Part shown: one piece after another, positions 9,023 through 17,315 of the stretch
Layout of the letters: each line of letters starts with the position of its first letter
Numbering within the stretch: the stretch's first letter is position 1
From: Pseudomonas sp. GR 6-02
GTDB lineage: Bacteria; Pseudomonadota; Gammaproteobacteria; Pseudomonadales; Pseudomonadaceae
Length of the DNA stretch: 64,000 bases
Assembly: GCF_001655615.1 (NCBI RefSeq)
Contig: NZ_CP011567.1
Span: 5,924,001 to 5,988,000, forward strand
Direction of reading: 5' to 3'
Translations under genes and position numbers: made by a program
The notes under the pieces: generated by a model
Told to the model about the DNA's origin: nothing
What the model saw: only the letters and a program-made list of their open reading frames with translations
The model's database searches: none

Positions 9023-10243
9023 TTAAGCCGCATCGCGCTTGGCGTCGTTGCGGTAAGCCTCTACCGCATCGATCAAGGCTTGAAGAATCTCGGCGCTCTC
9101 GCCGATCACCGACAGGTCGGCCCGTTTGATCATGTCGCAACCCGGATCGAGGTTGATCGCCACCACCTTGTCGCAGGCACCGATGCCTTGCAGGTGCTGG
9201 ATCGCCCCGGAAATCCCCACCGCCACGTAAACCCGCGCGGTTACCCAGGTGCCGGACGCGCCGACCTGACGGTCGCGCGCCATGAAACCATCGTCCACCG
9301 CCACCCGCGACGCACCTTCGGTCGCGCCCAACGCTTCGGCCGTCCTGTGGAAAAGTCCCCAGTCCTTGACACCGTTGCCGCCAGAGAAGATGAACTCGGC
9401 TTCGGCCATCGGAATCGCCGCCGGGTCCACCGCCACCGCGCCCAGATCTTCGATCCGCGACAGGCTGCGAGCGACCGTTGTGGATAACTCCACCGGCAAC
9501 GCTTCGTGACGGGTTTCGCTGACCGGTTCGGCGCATTCGGCAGCCGCCAAAATCAAGCGGGCCACCGGCCGCGCAAGGTCCTGCAAACCGGCACCGGCAC
9601 GGCCGATGCATTCCTGATCCTTGACCTGCCAGACCCGTGTGGCCGGACGTTCGCCCAGTGCGGCAGCAAAGCGTCGACCCAGTTCGCCGCCACCACTGCG
9701 GCTGTCCGGCAGCAGCCAGTGACGCGGGCTGAACTGGTTATCCACAGCCCGCAGGCCCTGCACGCGTTGTTCCGGTGCATAACCACTGAATTCGTCGCCT
9801 TCCAGTACCAGCAAGCGGTCAACGCCTGCCGTGGCGAAGGCGTTTTCCTTGTGCTCACCGAAGACCACCGCCAGTACCGCGCCGTCCTTGCCGGCCAACT
9901 GATGGGCCAGGCCGAGCAAATCGCGGTCGTGGCTGCTCAAGCGGCCGCCGACCATGTCCGGCACCACGCTGATGTAGAACGCGGGTGCAGCCACTTGATG
10001 CAGCGGCAATTGCACTTCAACCGCGGCCGAGCGTTTAGTTGCCCCGCCCTGCTGAGCGCCACTGCGGTCGATCCGTTTGATCCCGTTGGGACCGATAAAA
10101 CCGATCCCGTGGGGATTCTTGCGGATGACGCCGTTAGGCCCCATCCAGCTGTGTTGCACCGGTTGCATGGCCGCGTGCAGCGGGTGCAGACGGTTGCGGG
10201 CGATCCATTCAGCGCGAGGGTCGCGGCGGATAATGTCGCTCAT
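9023..10243 (-). CDS. etfA: Electron transfer flavoprotein alpha-like subunit with N-terminal extension
   Basis: A 406-residue ETF alpha-like protein. The C-terminal FAD domain is clear: SGTWVTARVYVAVGISGAIQHL and VVAINLDPGCDMIKRADL. Standard ETF alpha has about 310 residues; here roughly 75 extra N-terminal residues include two copies of a GPNG(V/I) block (WMGPNGVIRK and IGPNGIKRID). The ATG at 10243 overlaps the dgcB stop by one base and has a GGAGG site, so translation is probably coupled. An in-frame TTG at 10246 is less likely. Partner of the adjacent beta-like gene; expected to oxidise the DgcAB flavin/Fe-S system. Confidence 0.82.
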   Translation of the reverse strand: MSDIIRRDPRAEWIARNRLHPLHAAMQPVQHSWMGPNGVIRKNPHGIGFIGPNGIKRIDRSGAQQGGATKRSAAVEVQLPLHQVAAPAFYISVVPDMVGGRLSSHDRDLLGLAHQLAGKDGAVLAVVFGEHKENAFATAGVDRLLVLEGDEFSGYAPEQRVQGLRAVDNQFSPRHWLLPDSRSGGGELGRRFAAALGERPATRVWQVKDQECIGRAGAGLQDLARPVARLILAAAECAEPVSETRHEALPVELSTTVARSLSRIEDLGAVAVDPAAIPMAEAEFIFSGGNGVKDWGLFHRTAEALGATEGASRVAVDDGFMARDRQVGASGTWVTARVYVAVGISGAIQHLQGIGACDKVVAINLDPGCDMIKRADLSVIGESAEILQALIDAVEAYRNDAKRDAA

Positions 10244-12192
10244 CAATGCACCTCCGCAGGTTCACGTTTGGCCGGTGCCGAAGGCTTTCCCGGCGCGGCG
10301 TCTTCAAGCAGCGCATCAGCCACCAGTTCGGCGATGTCCTTGATCAATGGCCGTGGCTCGACCACGCCCTCAAGCATCGCGGTGCACTGTGGACAACCCA
10401 CGGCCACCAGTTCGGCGCCGGTTTCGCGGATGTCTTCCATGCGCATGTCAGGGATCCGTTGCTTGCCCGGAATGTCGGTGATCGGCGCACCGCCACCGCC
10501 GCCGCAGCAGCGCGAACGGAAACCGGAGCGTTGCATTTCCTTGATCTCGATACCCAGGGCGCGCAGCACTTCGCGTGGCGCCTCGTATTCGCCGTTGTAG
10601 CGGCCGAGGTAGCACGGGTCGTGATAAGTCACGCTGTTGCCTTTGTGCTGACCGAGGTTCAGTGCGCCTTCGCCAATGATCTCCGCCATGTAAGTGCTGT
10701 GGTGCTGCACGAGGTAGTTGCCATCGAAGGCGCCGTATTCGTTTTTCAGCACATGGAAGCTGTGCGGGTCGCAGGTGACGATGCGGTTGAAGCGGTATTT
10801 GGCCAGGGTCTGGATGTTGCGTTTGGCCAACAGCTGGAACGTCGCCTCGTCGCCCAGACGCCGGGCCACGTCACCGCTGTCGCGCTCTTCAAGGCCCAGC
10901 ACTGCGAAGTCGACCTTGGCCGCTTTCAGCACTTTGACGAAGGCACGCAGGGTGCGCTGGTTGCGCATGTCGAAGGCACCGTCGCCGACCCAGAACAGCA
11001 CGTCGGTGGTTTTCTTCTCGCTGAGCAGGTTCAGGTTCAGATCCGCCGCCCAGTTCATCCGCCCGCCCGGCGCGAAGCCGCCAGGGTTGTCGGTGGCGAT
11101 CAGGTTTTCCAGGACCTCGGCGCCCTTGTTCGGGGTCGCGCCTTTTTCCAGAGTCAGATGGCGGCGCATGTCGACGATGGCATCGACGTGCTCGATCATC
11201 ATCGGGCACTCCTCGACGCAGGCGCGGCAGGTGGTGCAGGACCACAGGGTTTCAGCGTCCACCAGACCGTTGACGATCGGTTGATGCGGATTACCGGCGT
11301 GCTCACCGATCGGCTTGCCTGGGTAAGGGCTGCCGGCAAACTTGGCATCCGTACCACCGGCCAGGCCGACGACCATGTCCTGAATCAGTTTTTTCGGGTT
11401 CAGCGGCTGGCCGGCGGCGAACGCCGGGCACGCAGCTTCACATTTACCGCACTGCACGCAGGCGTCGAAGCCGAGCAGTTGGTTCCAGGTGAAATCCTTG
11501 GGTTTTTCCACGCCCAGTGGCGCGGTCGGGTCGTTCAGATCCAGCGGCTTCAAGCCAGTGGAACGACCGCCGCCAAACCGTTCGGAGCGACGGTGCCAAG
11601 CCAGGTGCAAGGCACCGGCGAAGGCGTGCTTCATCGGCCCGCCCCAGGTCATGCCGAAGAACAGTTCCGACACGCCCCACAGCACACCGACGCCGAGAAT
11701 CGCCGCCAGTACCCAGCCACCGAAGTTTTCCGGAAGGATGCCCGCCACCGGCAGGGTCAACAGGAAGAACGACGCCGAGAATGCCAGCAGGCTTTTCGGC
11801 AGGCGCATCCACGGACCTTTGGACAAGCGGGCCGGCGGGTTGCGGCGACGCAGGAAGACAAAGATCGCACCGACGAACATCACTGCCGTCATCAACAGCA
11901 GTGCATAACCGAGGATGCGGTTATGCAGGCCGAAACCGTGAACCAGAATCGCCAGCACAATGGACGCCACCGCACCACCGGCCGTGGCGACGTGTGTATT
12001 GGCGATGTATTTGTCCCGCGCGACGACGTGGTGCAAATCGACCATGTAACGCTTGGGCATGGCGAACAGACCGCCGATCAGGTCGACTTTCGAAGCCCGG
12101 CCCTGACGCCACATAGCCACCCGCCGCAACGCGCCCAGGACAGCCAGGCCCAGGGCAGCGAACAACAGGATTGGAAGAAGGGTGTTCAACAT
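10243..12192 (-). CDS. dgcB: Dimethylglycine demethylation protein DgcB, Fe-S/CCG-domain membrane subunit
   Basis: A 649-residue protein with about five membrane segments in the first 180 residues. Two ferredoxin-type 4Fe-4S motifs follow (CVQCGKCEAACP at about 245-256 and CTTCRACVEECP near 313). A C-terminal cysteine-rich CCG region contains CDPHSFH and CCGGGG. This layout matches the heterodisulfide-reductase-like electron transfer subunits. With DgcA it removes a methyl group from dimethylglycine to give sarcosine (known for PA5398-PA5399). The ATG at 12192 has a GGGAG site; longer starts run into the repeat upstream. Separated from dgcA by 210 nt that hold a hairpin repeat. Confidence 0.9.
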   Translation of the reverse strand: MLNTLLPILLFAALGLAVLGALRRVAMWRQGRASKVDLIGGLFAMPKRYMVDLHHVVARDKYIANTHVATAGGAVASIVLAILVHGFGLHNRILGYALLLMTAVMFVGAIFVFLRRRNPPARLSKGPWMRLPKSLLAFSASFFLLTLPVAGILPENFGGWVLAAILGVGVLWGVSELFFGMTWGGPMKHAFAGALHLAWHRRSERFGGGRSTGLKPLDLNDPTAPLGVEKPKDFTWNQLLGFDACVQCGKCEAACPAFAAGQPLNPKKLIQDMVVGLAGGTDAKFAGSPYPGKPIGEHAGNPHQPIVNGLVDAETLWSCTTCRACVEECPMMIEHVDAIVDMRRHLTLEKGATPNKGAEVLENLIATDNPGGFAPGGRMNWAADLNLNLLSEKKTTDVLFWVGDGAFDMRNQRTLRAFVKVLKAAKVDFAVLGLEERDSGDVARRLGDEATFQLLAKRNIQTLAKYRFNRIVTCDPHSFHVLKNEYGAFDGNYLVQHHSTYMAEIIGEGALNLGQHKGNSVTYHDPCYLGRYNGEYEAPREVLRALGIEIKEMQRSGFRSRCCGGGGGAPITDIPGKQRIPDMRMEDIRETGAELVAVGCPQCTAMLEGVVEPRPLIKDIAELVADALLEDAAPGKPSAPAKREPAEVH

Positions 12193-12250
12193 GGTGGAGC
12201 TCCCAAAGACCTCGGGGTCATGTGCGTGCCGATGAGAGCGACGCACCTAC

Positions 12251-12383
12251 TTGTGGCGAGGGAGCTTGCTCCCGCTGGAGTGCGAAGCGCTCCCAAAACA
12301 GTCTCAGGTGTACACCTGATACACCTCGACTGCAGGTTTTGGGGCTGCTTCGCAGCCCAGCGGGAGCCAGCTCCCTCGCCACA
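12251..12383. repeat. Long hairpin repeat inside the dgc operon
   Basis: Same GAGGGAGCTTGCTCCCGCT arms as at 2229. It sits between dgcA and dgcB and could slow transcription or stabilise mRNA ends; the effect on dgcB expression is unknown. Confidence 0.88.
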
Positions 12384-12402
12384 GGTGACGGTGGTAAATC
12401 CG

Positions 12403-14463
12403 TTAGAAATCCTTGCACAACCGCAGCGCGTCGTAGATCGCCGCGTGAGTGTTGCGCTGGGCCACGCAGTCACCGATGCGGAACAGCAAGTAGCCGTCGC
12501 CCGCCTGGCTCAGCGAAGGTTGTGGCTTGATCGCGAACAGGGCTTCGATGTCCATCTGGCCTTTGTTGCGCGAGCCTTCCTTCATGGCGTAGTAGATTTC
12601 TTCGTCCGGACGCACGCCGTTCTCGACGACCACCTGGTCAACCACCCGCTCCTCTTTGGCGCCGGTGTATTCGTTTTCCAGTACCGCCACCAGCTTGTCG
12701 CCTTCGCGATAGACCTTTTCCAGCATCATGTCGCCGGTCATGATCACTTCTTTCGGGTACATGCTGCGGTAGTAAGTCGGGAACGACGTACCGCCGATGG
12801 CCACGCCCGGCTTGATGTCGTCAGTGACGATCTCGACCTGGCTGCCTTTGTCGGCGAGGAAGTCGGCTGTCGACATCCCGGTGAACTCGCAAATGGTGTC
12901 GTAGACCAGCACGTTCTTGCCCGGCGCCACTTTGCCGTCGAGGATGTCCCAGCTGCTGACCACCAGGCCTTCAGCCGCACCCCAGTGCTCGTTCTGCTCC
13001 AGGAACGGATGGCCGCCAACGGCGAGCACCACGACGTCCGGACGCAGGTCGAGAATGGTCGCCGCATCCGCCGCCACGCCCAGGCGCAGGTCGACTTTCA
13101 AACGCGCCAGTTCCAGCTGGAACCAACGGGTGATACCGGCGATCTGGTCCCGTTGCGGGGCTTTCGAGGCGGTAGTGATCTGCCCGCCGATGAATTCTTT
13201 CTTCTCGAACAGGGTCACGTCGTGGCCACGTTCAGCGGATACACGAGCAGCTTCCATCCCGGCAGGGCCGGCACCGACGATCACGACTTTGCGCTTCGGC
13301 CCGGTGGATTTCTCGATGATGTGCGGCACGCCCATGTATTCACGGGAGGTCGCGGCGTTCTGGATGCACAAGACGTCCAGGCCCTGGTACTGACGGTCGA
13401 TGCAGTAGTTGGCGCCCACGCACTGTTTGATCTGGTCGACCTGGCCCATCTTGATCTTGGCGATCAGGTGCGGGTCGGCGATGTGAGCGCGGGTCATGCC
13501 GACCATGTCGACGTAACCGCCTTCCAGAATACGGGTCGCCTGGTTCGGGTCCTTGATGTTCTGCGCGTGCAGCACAGGAGCCTTCACCACTTCCTTGATA
13601 CCGGCGGCCAGGTGCAGGAACGGCTCCGGTGGATAACTCATGTTGGGAATAACGTTGGCCAGGGTGTTGTGAGTGTCGCAACCCGAGCCCACGACACCGA
13701 TGAAGTCGATCATGCCGGTGTCGTCGTAGTACTTGGCGATCTGCTTCATGTCCTCATGGCTCAGGCCATCAGGGTGGAATTCGTCACCACAGATACGGAT
13801 ACCAACGCAGAAGTCCGGACCGACTTCCTTGCGCACAGCCTTGATCACTTCCAGGCCGAAACGCATGCGGTTCTCGAAGCTGCCGCCCCATTCGTCGGTA
13901 CGCTTGTTGACTCGCGGGCTCCAGAACTGGTCGATCATGTGCTGGTGCACGGCAGACAGCTCGACGCCATCCAGGCCACCGGCCTTGGCCCGTGCTGCGG
14001 CGCTGGCGTAGTTGCCGATCACCCGCCAGATTTCTTCCGGCTCGATGGTTTTGCAGGTCGCGCGGTGCACCGGCTCGCGGATGCCCGACGGCGACAGCAG
14101 GGTTGGCCAATGCTCACCGTCCCAGCGGGAGCGGCGACCCATGTGGGTAATCTGGATCATGATCTTGGCGCCATGCTTGTGCATGGCATCGGCCAGATTC
14201 TGGAAGTGCGGAATAATCCGGTCGTCGGCCAGGTTGACCGACTTCCACCAGCCTTGCGGGCTGTCGATGGCCACGCTGGAGGAACCGCCGCAAATCGCCA
14301 GGCCGATCCCGCCCTTGGCTTTCTCTTCGTAATACTTGACGTACCGATCGGTGGTCATGCCGCCGTCGGTGGCGTAGACCTCAGCATGCGCGGTGCTGAG
14401 CACGCGGTTGCGGATGGTCAGTTTGCCGATCTGGATCGGCTGGAACATTGCTTCGAAAGCCAT
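12403..14463 (-). CDS. dgcA: Dimethylglycine demethylation protein DgcA, OYE-like flavoprotein
   Basis: A 686-residue protein of the trimethylamine-dehydrogenase / 2,4-dienoyl-CoA-reductase type. It has an N-terminal FMN TIM barrel (residues about 1-345, with LSAVHQHMIDQFWSPRVNKR), an Fe-S cysteine region at 348-366, and a C-terminal FAD/NAD-binding domain starting KVVIVGAGPAGMEAAR near 392. It demethylates dimethylglycine to sarcosine together with DgcB. The second cysteine of the expected CxxCxxC motif is alanine (CVGANYC, Ala351). It is followed by dgcB and the ETF-like genes and preceded by the V4R-like gene at 16 nt, so all are probably one operon. Confidence 0.92.
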   Translation of the reverse strand: MAFEAMFQPIQIGKLTIRNRVLSTAHAEVYATDGGMTTDRYVKYYEEKAKGGIGLAICGGSSSVAIDSPQGWWKSVNLADDRIIPHFQNLADAMHKHGAKIMIQITHMGRRSRWDGEHWPTLLSPSGIREPVHRATCKTIEPEEIWRVIGNYASAAARAKAGGLDGVELSAVHQHMIDQFWSPRVNKRTDEWGGSFENRMRFGLEVIKAVRKEVGPDFCVGIRICGDEFHPDGLSHEDMKQIAKYYDDTGMIDFIGVVGSGCDTHNTLANVIPNMSYPPEPFLHLAAGIKEVVKAPVLHAQNIKDPNQATRILEGGYVDMVGMTRAHIADPHLIAKIKMGQVDQIKQCVGANYCIDRQYQGLDVLCIQNAATSREYMGVPHIIEKSTGPKRKVVIVGAGPAGMEAARVSAERGHDVTLFEKKEFIGGQITTASKAPQRDQIAGITRWFQLELARLKVDLRLGVAADAATILDLRPDVVVLAVGGHPFLEQNEHWGAAEGLVVSSWDILDGKVAPGKNVLVYDTICEFTGMSTADFLADKGSQVEIVTDDIKPGVAIGGTSFPTYYRSMYPKEVIMTGDMMLEKVYREGDKLVAVLENEYTGAKEERVVDQVVVENGVRPDEEIYYAMKEGSRNKGQMDIEALFAIKPQPSLSQAGDGYLLFRIGDCVAQRNTHAAIYDALRLCKDF

Positions 14464-14478
14464 GGCGGGTTCCTCGAC

Positions 14479-15009
14479 TTACAACGGCTTGACGGTGAAC
14501 AAACCGTCGTCGTGGCCTTCTTCGGAGCCACCGTAAACTTGTTCGGCGACGGTGCGGATCTTGCTGCCGCGAGCAGCCAGGATCTGGTCCATGGCGCCGG
14601 CGAACCAGCCAGTGAACATGTAGTCGACCTTGCGCCCGACCTTGCCGTACACGTAGACGAATGCGGAGTGTTCGAGCTTGACGCTGGCGGTGCCTTTGTC
14701 GAGGTCGATGTCCTGAATCTTGAACAGACCCCAGCCGCGCTGCGACAGGCGCTTCATGTAGTGCTCGAACACCGCGACGCCTTCCAGGCCATGGCATTCA
14801 GCTTCTTTTTCACACCAGTGCCAGGCGGATTTGTAGCCGGCCTTGTAGAGGATTTCGGCGTAGGCGTCGGCGCCCAGCACTTCCTCGATGCCCATGTGGT
14901 TGTTGACGAAGAAGTGACGCGGCACATACAGCATCGGCAGGGCATCAGAGGTCCAGACACCGGTTTCGCTGTCGACTTCGATTGGCAATTGCGGGGCGAT
15001 CTTGGCCAT
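14479..15009 (-). CDS. V4R-like protein of the dgc operon (DUF5943 type)
   Basis: A 176-residue soluble protein equivalent in position to PA5397. The middle, YKSAWHWCEKEAECHG and the following MKRLSQRGWGLFKIQDID, resembles the 4-vinyl-reductase (V4R) small-molecule-binding fold. It lies 16 nt upstream of dgcA and 79 nt downstream of the M19-family gene, on the same strand. The biochemical role is not established. A helper or ligand-binding role in dimethylglycine metabolism is inferred only from operon position. Confidence 0.75.
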   Translation of the reverse strand: MAKIAPQLPIEVDSETGVWTSDALPMLYVPRHFFVNNHMGIEEVLGADAYAEILYKAGYKSAWHWCEKEAECHGLEGVAVFEHYMKRLSQRGWGLFKIQDIDLDKGTASVKLEHSAFVYVYGKVGRKVDYMFTGWFAGAMDQILAARGSKIRTVAEQVYGGSEEGHDDGLFTVKPL

Positions 15010-15088
15010 GGAAACTTAACTCCAGAAAATTCGTTGTGTTGCCCCCGGCACGGACGGCCGGGGGAAAGGATTCTTCAGATGCGGCGGC

Positions 15089-16066
15089 TTATTCGCCCCA
15101 AACGTCTTTCAAAACGTTGACCCAGTTTTCGCCCATGATCTTGCGCACCACGCGCTCGGAATGGCCGCGCTTGAGCAGGGTTTCGGTCAGGTTCGGGAAC
15201 TCGCCCACGGTGCGGATGCCCAGCGGGTTGATGATCTTGCCGAAGCTGGTCAGACGGCGGGCGTAGCCCTTGTCATGGGTCAGGTATTCGAAGAAGTCCT
15301 GGCCATGGCCCTGGGTGAAGTCGGTGCCGATGCCGATGGCGTCTTCGCCGACGATGTTCATGGTGTATTCAATGGCTTCGGCGTAATCGTCGATGGTCGA
15401 ATCGATACCCTTGGCCAGGAACGGCGCGAACATGGTCACGCCGACGAAACCGCCGTGATCGGCGATGAACTTCAGTTCTTCATCGGACTTGTTGCGCGGG
15501 TGCACTTTCAGGCCCGACGGCAGGCAATGGGAGTAGCAGACCGGCTTCTTGGATTCGAGGATGACTTCTTCGGAGGTCTTCGAGCCGACGTGGGACAGGT
15601 CGCACATGACACCGACGCGGTTCATCTCGGCAACGATTTCACGACCGAAACCCGACAGGCCGCCATCGCGCTCATAGCAACCGGTACCGACCAGGTTCTG
15701 GGTGTTGTAGCACATCTGCACAATACCGACGCCCAGCTGCTTGAAAACCTCGACATAGCCGATCTGGTCTTCGAAGGCGTGAGCGTTCTGGAAGCCGAAC
15801 AGGATGCCGGTCTTGCCCTGCTCCTTGGCTTTGCGGATGTCGGCGGTAGTGCGCACCGGGATCACCAGGTCGCTGTTCTCGCGAATCAGCTTCTGACTGG
15901 CGGCGATGTTGTTGACGGTGGCCTGGAAGCCCTCCCACACCGACACGGTGCAGTTGGCCGCGGTCAGACCGCCCTTGCGCATGTCTTCGAACAGCTCACG
16001 GTTCCACTTGGCAATAATCAGGCCGTCGATAACGATGCTGTCGGCGTGTAATTCGGCTGGGCTCAT
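15089..16066 (-). CDS. M19 (membrane dipeptidase) family protein, first gene of the dgc operon
   Basis: A 325-residue protein equivalent to PA5396. The fold is that of renal dipeptidase: MCDLSHVGSKTSEE and CYSHCLPSG supply the two expected histidines, and GIGTDFTQGHG lies near the C-terminus. The usual N-terminal metal-binding DGHND reads DGLII here, and the bridging-Glu region reads FGFQNAHAFEDQ. At least two metal ligands therefore seem lost, and simple dipeptidase activity is doubtful. The ATG at 16066 follows AGGGGA. The operon promoter should lie in 16067-16301, where GbdR control is expected from P. aeruginosa. I could not pick out an operator there. Confidence 0.82.
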   Translation of the reverse strand: MSPAELHADSIVIDGLIIAKWNRELFEDMRKGGLTAANCTVSVWEGFQATVNNIAASQKLIRENSDLVIPVRTTADIRKAKEQGKTGILFGFQNAHAFEDQIGYVEVFKQLGVGIVQMCYNTQNLVGTGCYERDGGLSGFGREIVAEMNRVGVMCDLSHVGSKTSEEVILESKKPVCYSHCLPSGLKVHPRNKSDEELKFIADHGGFVGVTMFAPFLAKGIDSTIDDYAEAIEYTMNIVGEDAIGIGTDFTQGHGQDFFEYLTHDKGYARRLTSFGKIINPLGIRTVGEFPNLTETLLKRGHSERVVRKIMGENWVNVLKDVWGE

Positions 16067-16301
16067 CAGGCAGTCCCCTATTAACGATTCATGCGCCGAA
16101 TCGTGTGCCGGCGCTTTGGGGCCAGCATATGCCTGAGGGACGGTGCAGCCGGGTGCAAAAACGACAGGGGAATTGCCGAAAGCGTCAATCCGCGACAAAG
16201 GGTCGCCAACCGACATGATTGCCTACCTGTTCAAGCCCGTTCGCATGGGCCAGAATTCGTCGCATCACCGAATGTTTCACTGAATTAAGGGCGGCGACGC
16301 A

Positions 16302-16703
16302 ATGAAATCCATCTTCTTGGCTTTGGCACTGATAGCGACCGGCGTACAGGCGGCCGAAGGGGCCGACGACAACCCCTGTGACGCCGTCGAAAACGAAGTC
16401 CAGACCCTGGAATGCTCGGCTTACAGCAGAAACACCGCCGAACAGCTGCTGAGCGACAACTACCAAGGCCTGAACGAACGCATGCAAACGCGCTATGGCA
16501 GTAACAAGGCGCAACTGGCCGACATCACCGCAAAAATCAAAACTGCGCAACAACAATGGCTGAAGACCCGGGATGCCGATTGCGCGGTGGAAGCGTTCCC
16601 GGCGACGAGCGGCAGTAAAGCCTTCAACATTGCGCAAAATGATTGCGTGGCGCGGATGAGTGACGAGCGGTCGGAGTTTTTGGAGTCGATTGGGCAGGAG
16701 TAA
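16302..16703 (+). CDS. Periplasmic DUF1311 / LprI-type small protein
   Basis: A 133-residue protein with an N-terminal signal peptide (MKSIFLALALIATGVQA, cleavage near AAEG). The mature part has four cysteines (in DNPC, LECS, DADC, QNDC) and the pattern QQQWLKTRDADC, typical of the DUF1311/LprI N-terminal family. Members include lysozyme-inhibitor-like secreted proteins; activity here is untested. Divergent from the dgc operon, with no strong ribosome site except the AGGGCGG stretch upstream. Confidence 0.8.
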   Translation: MKSIFLALALIATGVQAAEGADDNPCDAVENEVQTLECSAYSRNTAEQLLSDNYQGLNERMQTRYGSNKAQLADITAKIKTAQQQWLKTRDADCAVEAFPATSGSKAFNIAQNDCVARMSDERSEFLESIGQE

Positions 16704-16781
16704 AAAGGCCACAGCGGTTGACATAAACACTTGCCAACTTGAGCTGTAAGCTGCACGTCATCAGCCAGTAAAGGGATTCAA

Positions 16782-17198
16782 ATGAAAATCTGCGGCATCG
16801 AAATCAAAGGCAGCGAAGCAATCCTTGCCGTGGCCTCCCTCGACGATCAGGGGCTGACCCACGTCGCGCTGGCCACCAAGAAAATCGCCCTCGACGATGA
16901 CGACGAAGCCGCCAACGTCAAAGTCTTTGCCGCTCAGGTGGCGTCGTTTATTCGTGAGAATTCAATCGACCGGATCGCGATCAAAAAGCGCAGCAAGAAA
17001 GGTGAGTTCGCCGGTGGGCCGACCACCTTCAAGATCGAAGGGGTTTTCCAGTTGCTGGAAAATTGCGAGGTGACGCTGCTGTCGCCGCAAACCATCAATG
17101 CGCAGAACAAAAAGTTCGACTTTGAACTGCCGGCCACGCTGAACAAGTATCAGCACGAGGCCTACAAAGCGGCCTGCTCGGCGCTGATGAAGAAGTAA
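16782..17198 (+). CDS. DUF3010 family protein
   Basis: A 138-residue cytosolic protein starting MKICGIEIKGSEAILAV behind AAAGGGA. It matches the DUF3010 family in length and in the KKRSKKGEFAGGPTTFKIEG segment. The N-terminus resembles a ribonuclease-H-like fold strand, and no function is established. It stands alone between the DUF1311 gene and a repeat. Confidence 0.75.
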   Translation: MKICGIEIKGSEAILAVASLDDQGLTHVALATKKIALDDDDEAANVKVFAAQVASFIRENSIDRIAIKKRSKKGEFAGGPTTFKIEGVFQLLENCEVTLLSPQTINAQNKKFDFELPATLNKYQHEAYKAACSALMKK

Positions 17199-17211
17199 AA
17201 ACGACACATCT

Positions 17212-17307
17212 CCTGTAGGAGCGAGGCTTGCCCGCGAAGGCGTCGTGTCAGACAACAATGATTTCGAATGTGCCGGCCTCTTCGCGGGCAAGCCTCGCTC
17301 CTACAGG
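17212..17307. repeat. Hairpin repeat, CTGTAGGAGCGAGGCTTGCCCGCG type
   Basis: Arms CTGTAGGAGCGAGGCTTGCC and their complement flank about 45 nt, between the convergent DUF3010 and cdhR genes, where it may end both transcripts. Same family as 20421 and 37207. Confidence 0.88.
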
Positions 17308-17315
17308 GGTCGGTT

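Noticed and set aside
10246..15120. A 1624-codon open frame on the + strand
   Set aside because: It is antisense to dgcB, dgcA and the V4R-like gene, has no family features, and is explained by high GC and codon bias of the genes on the other strand.
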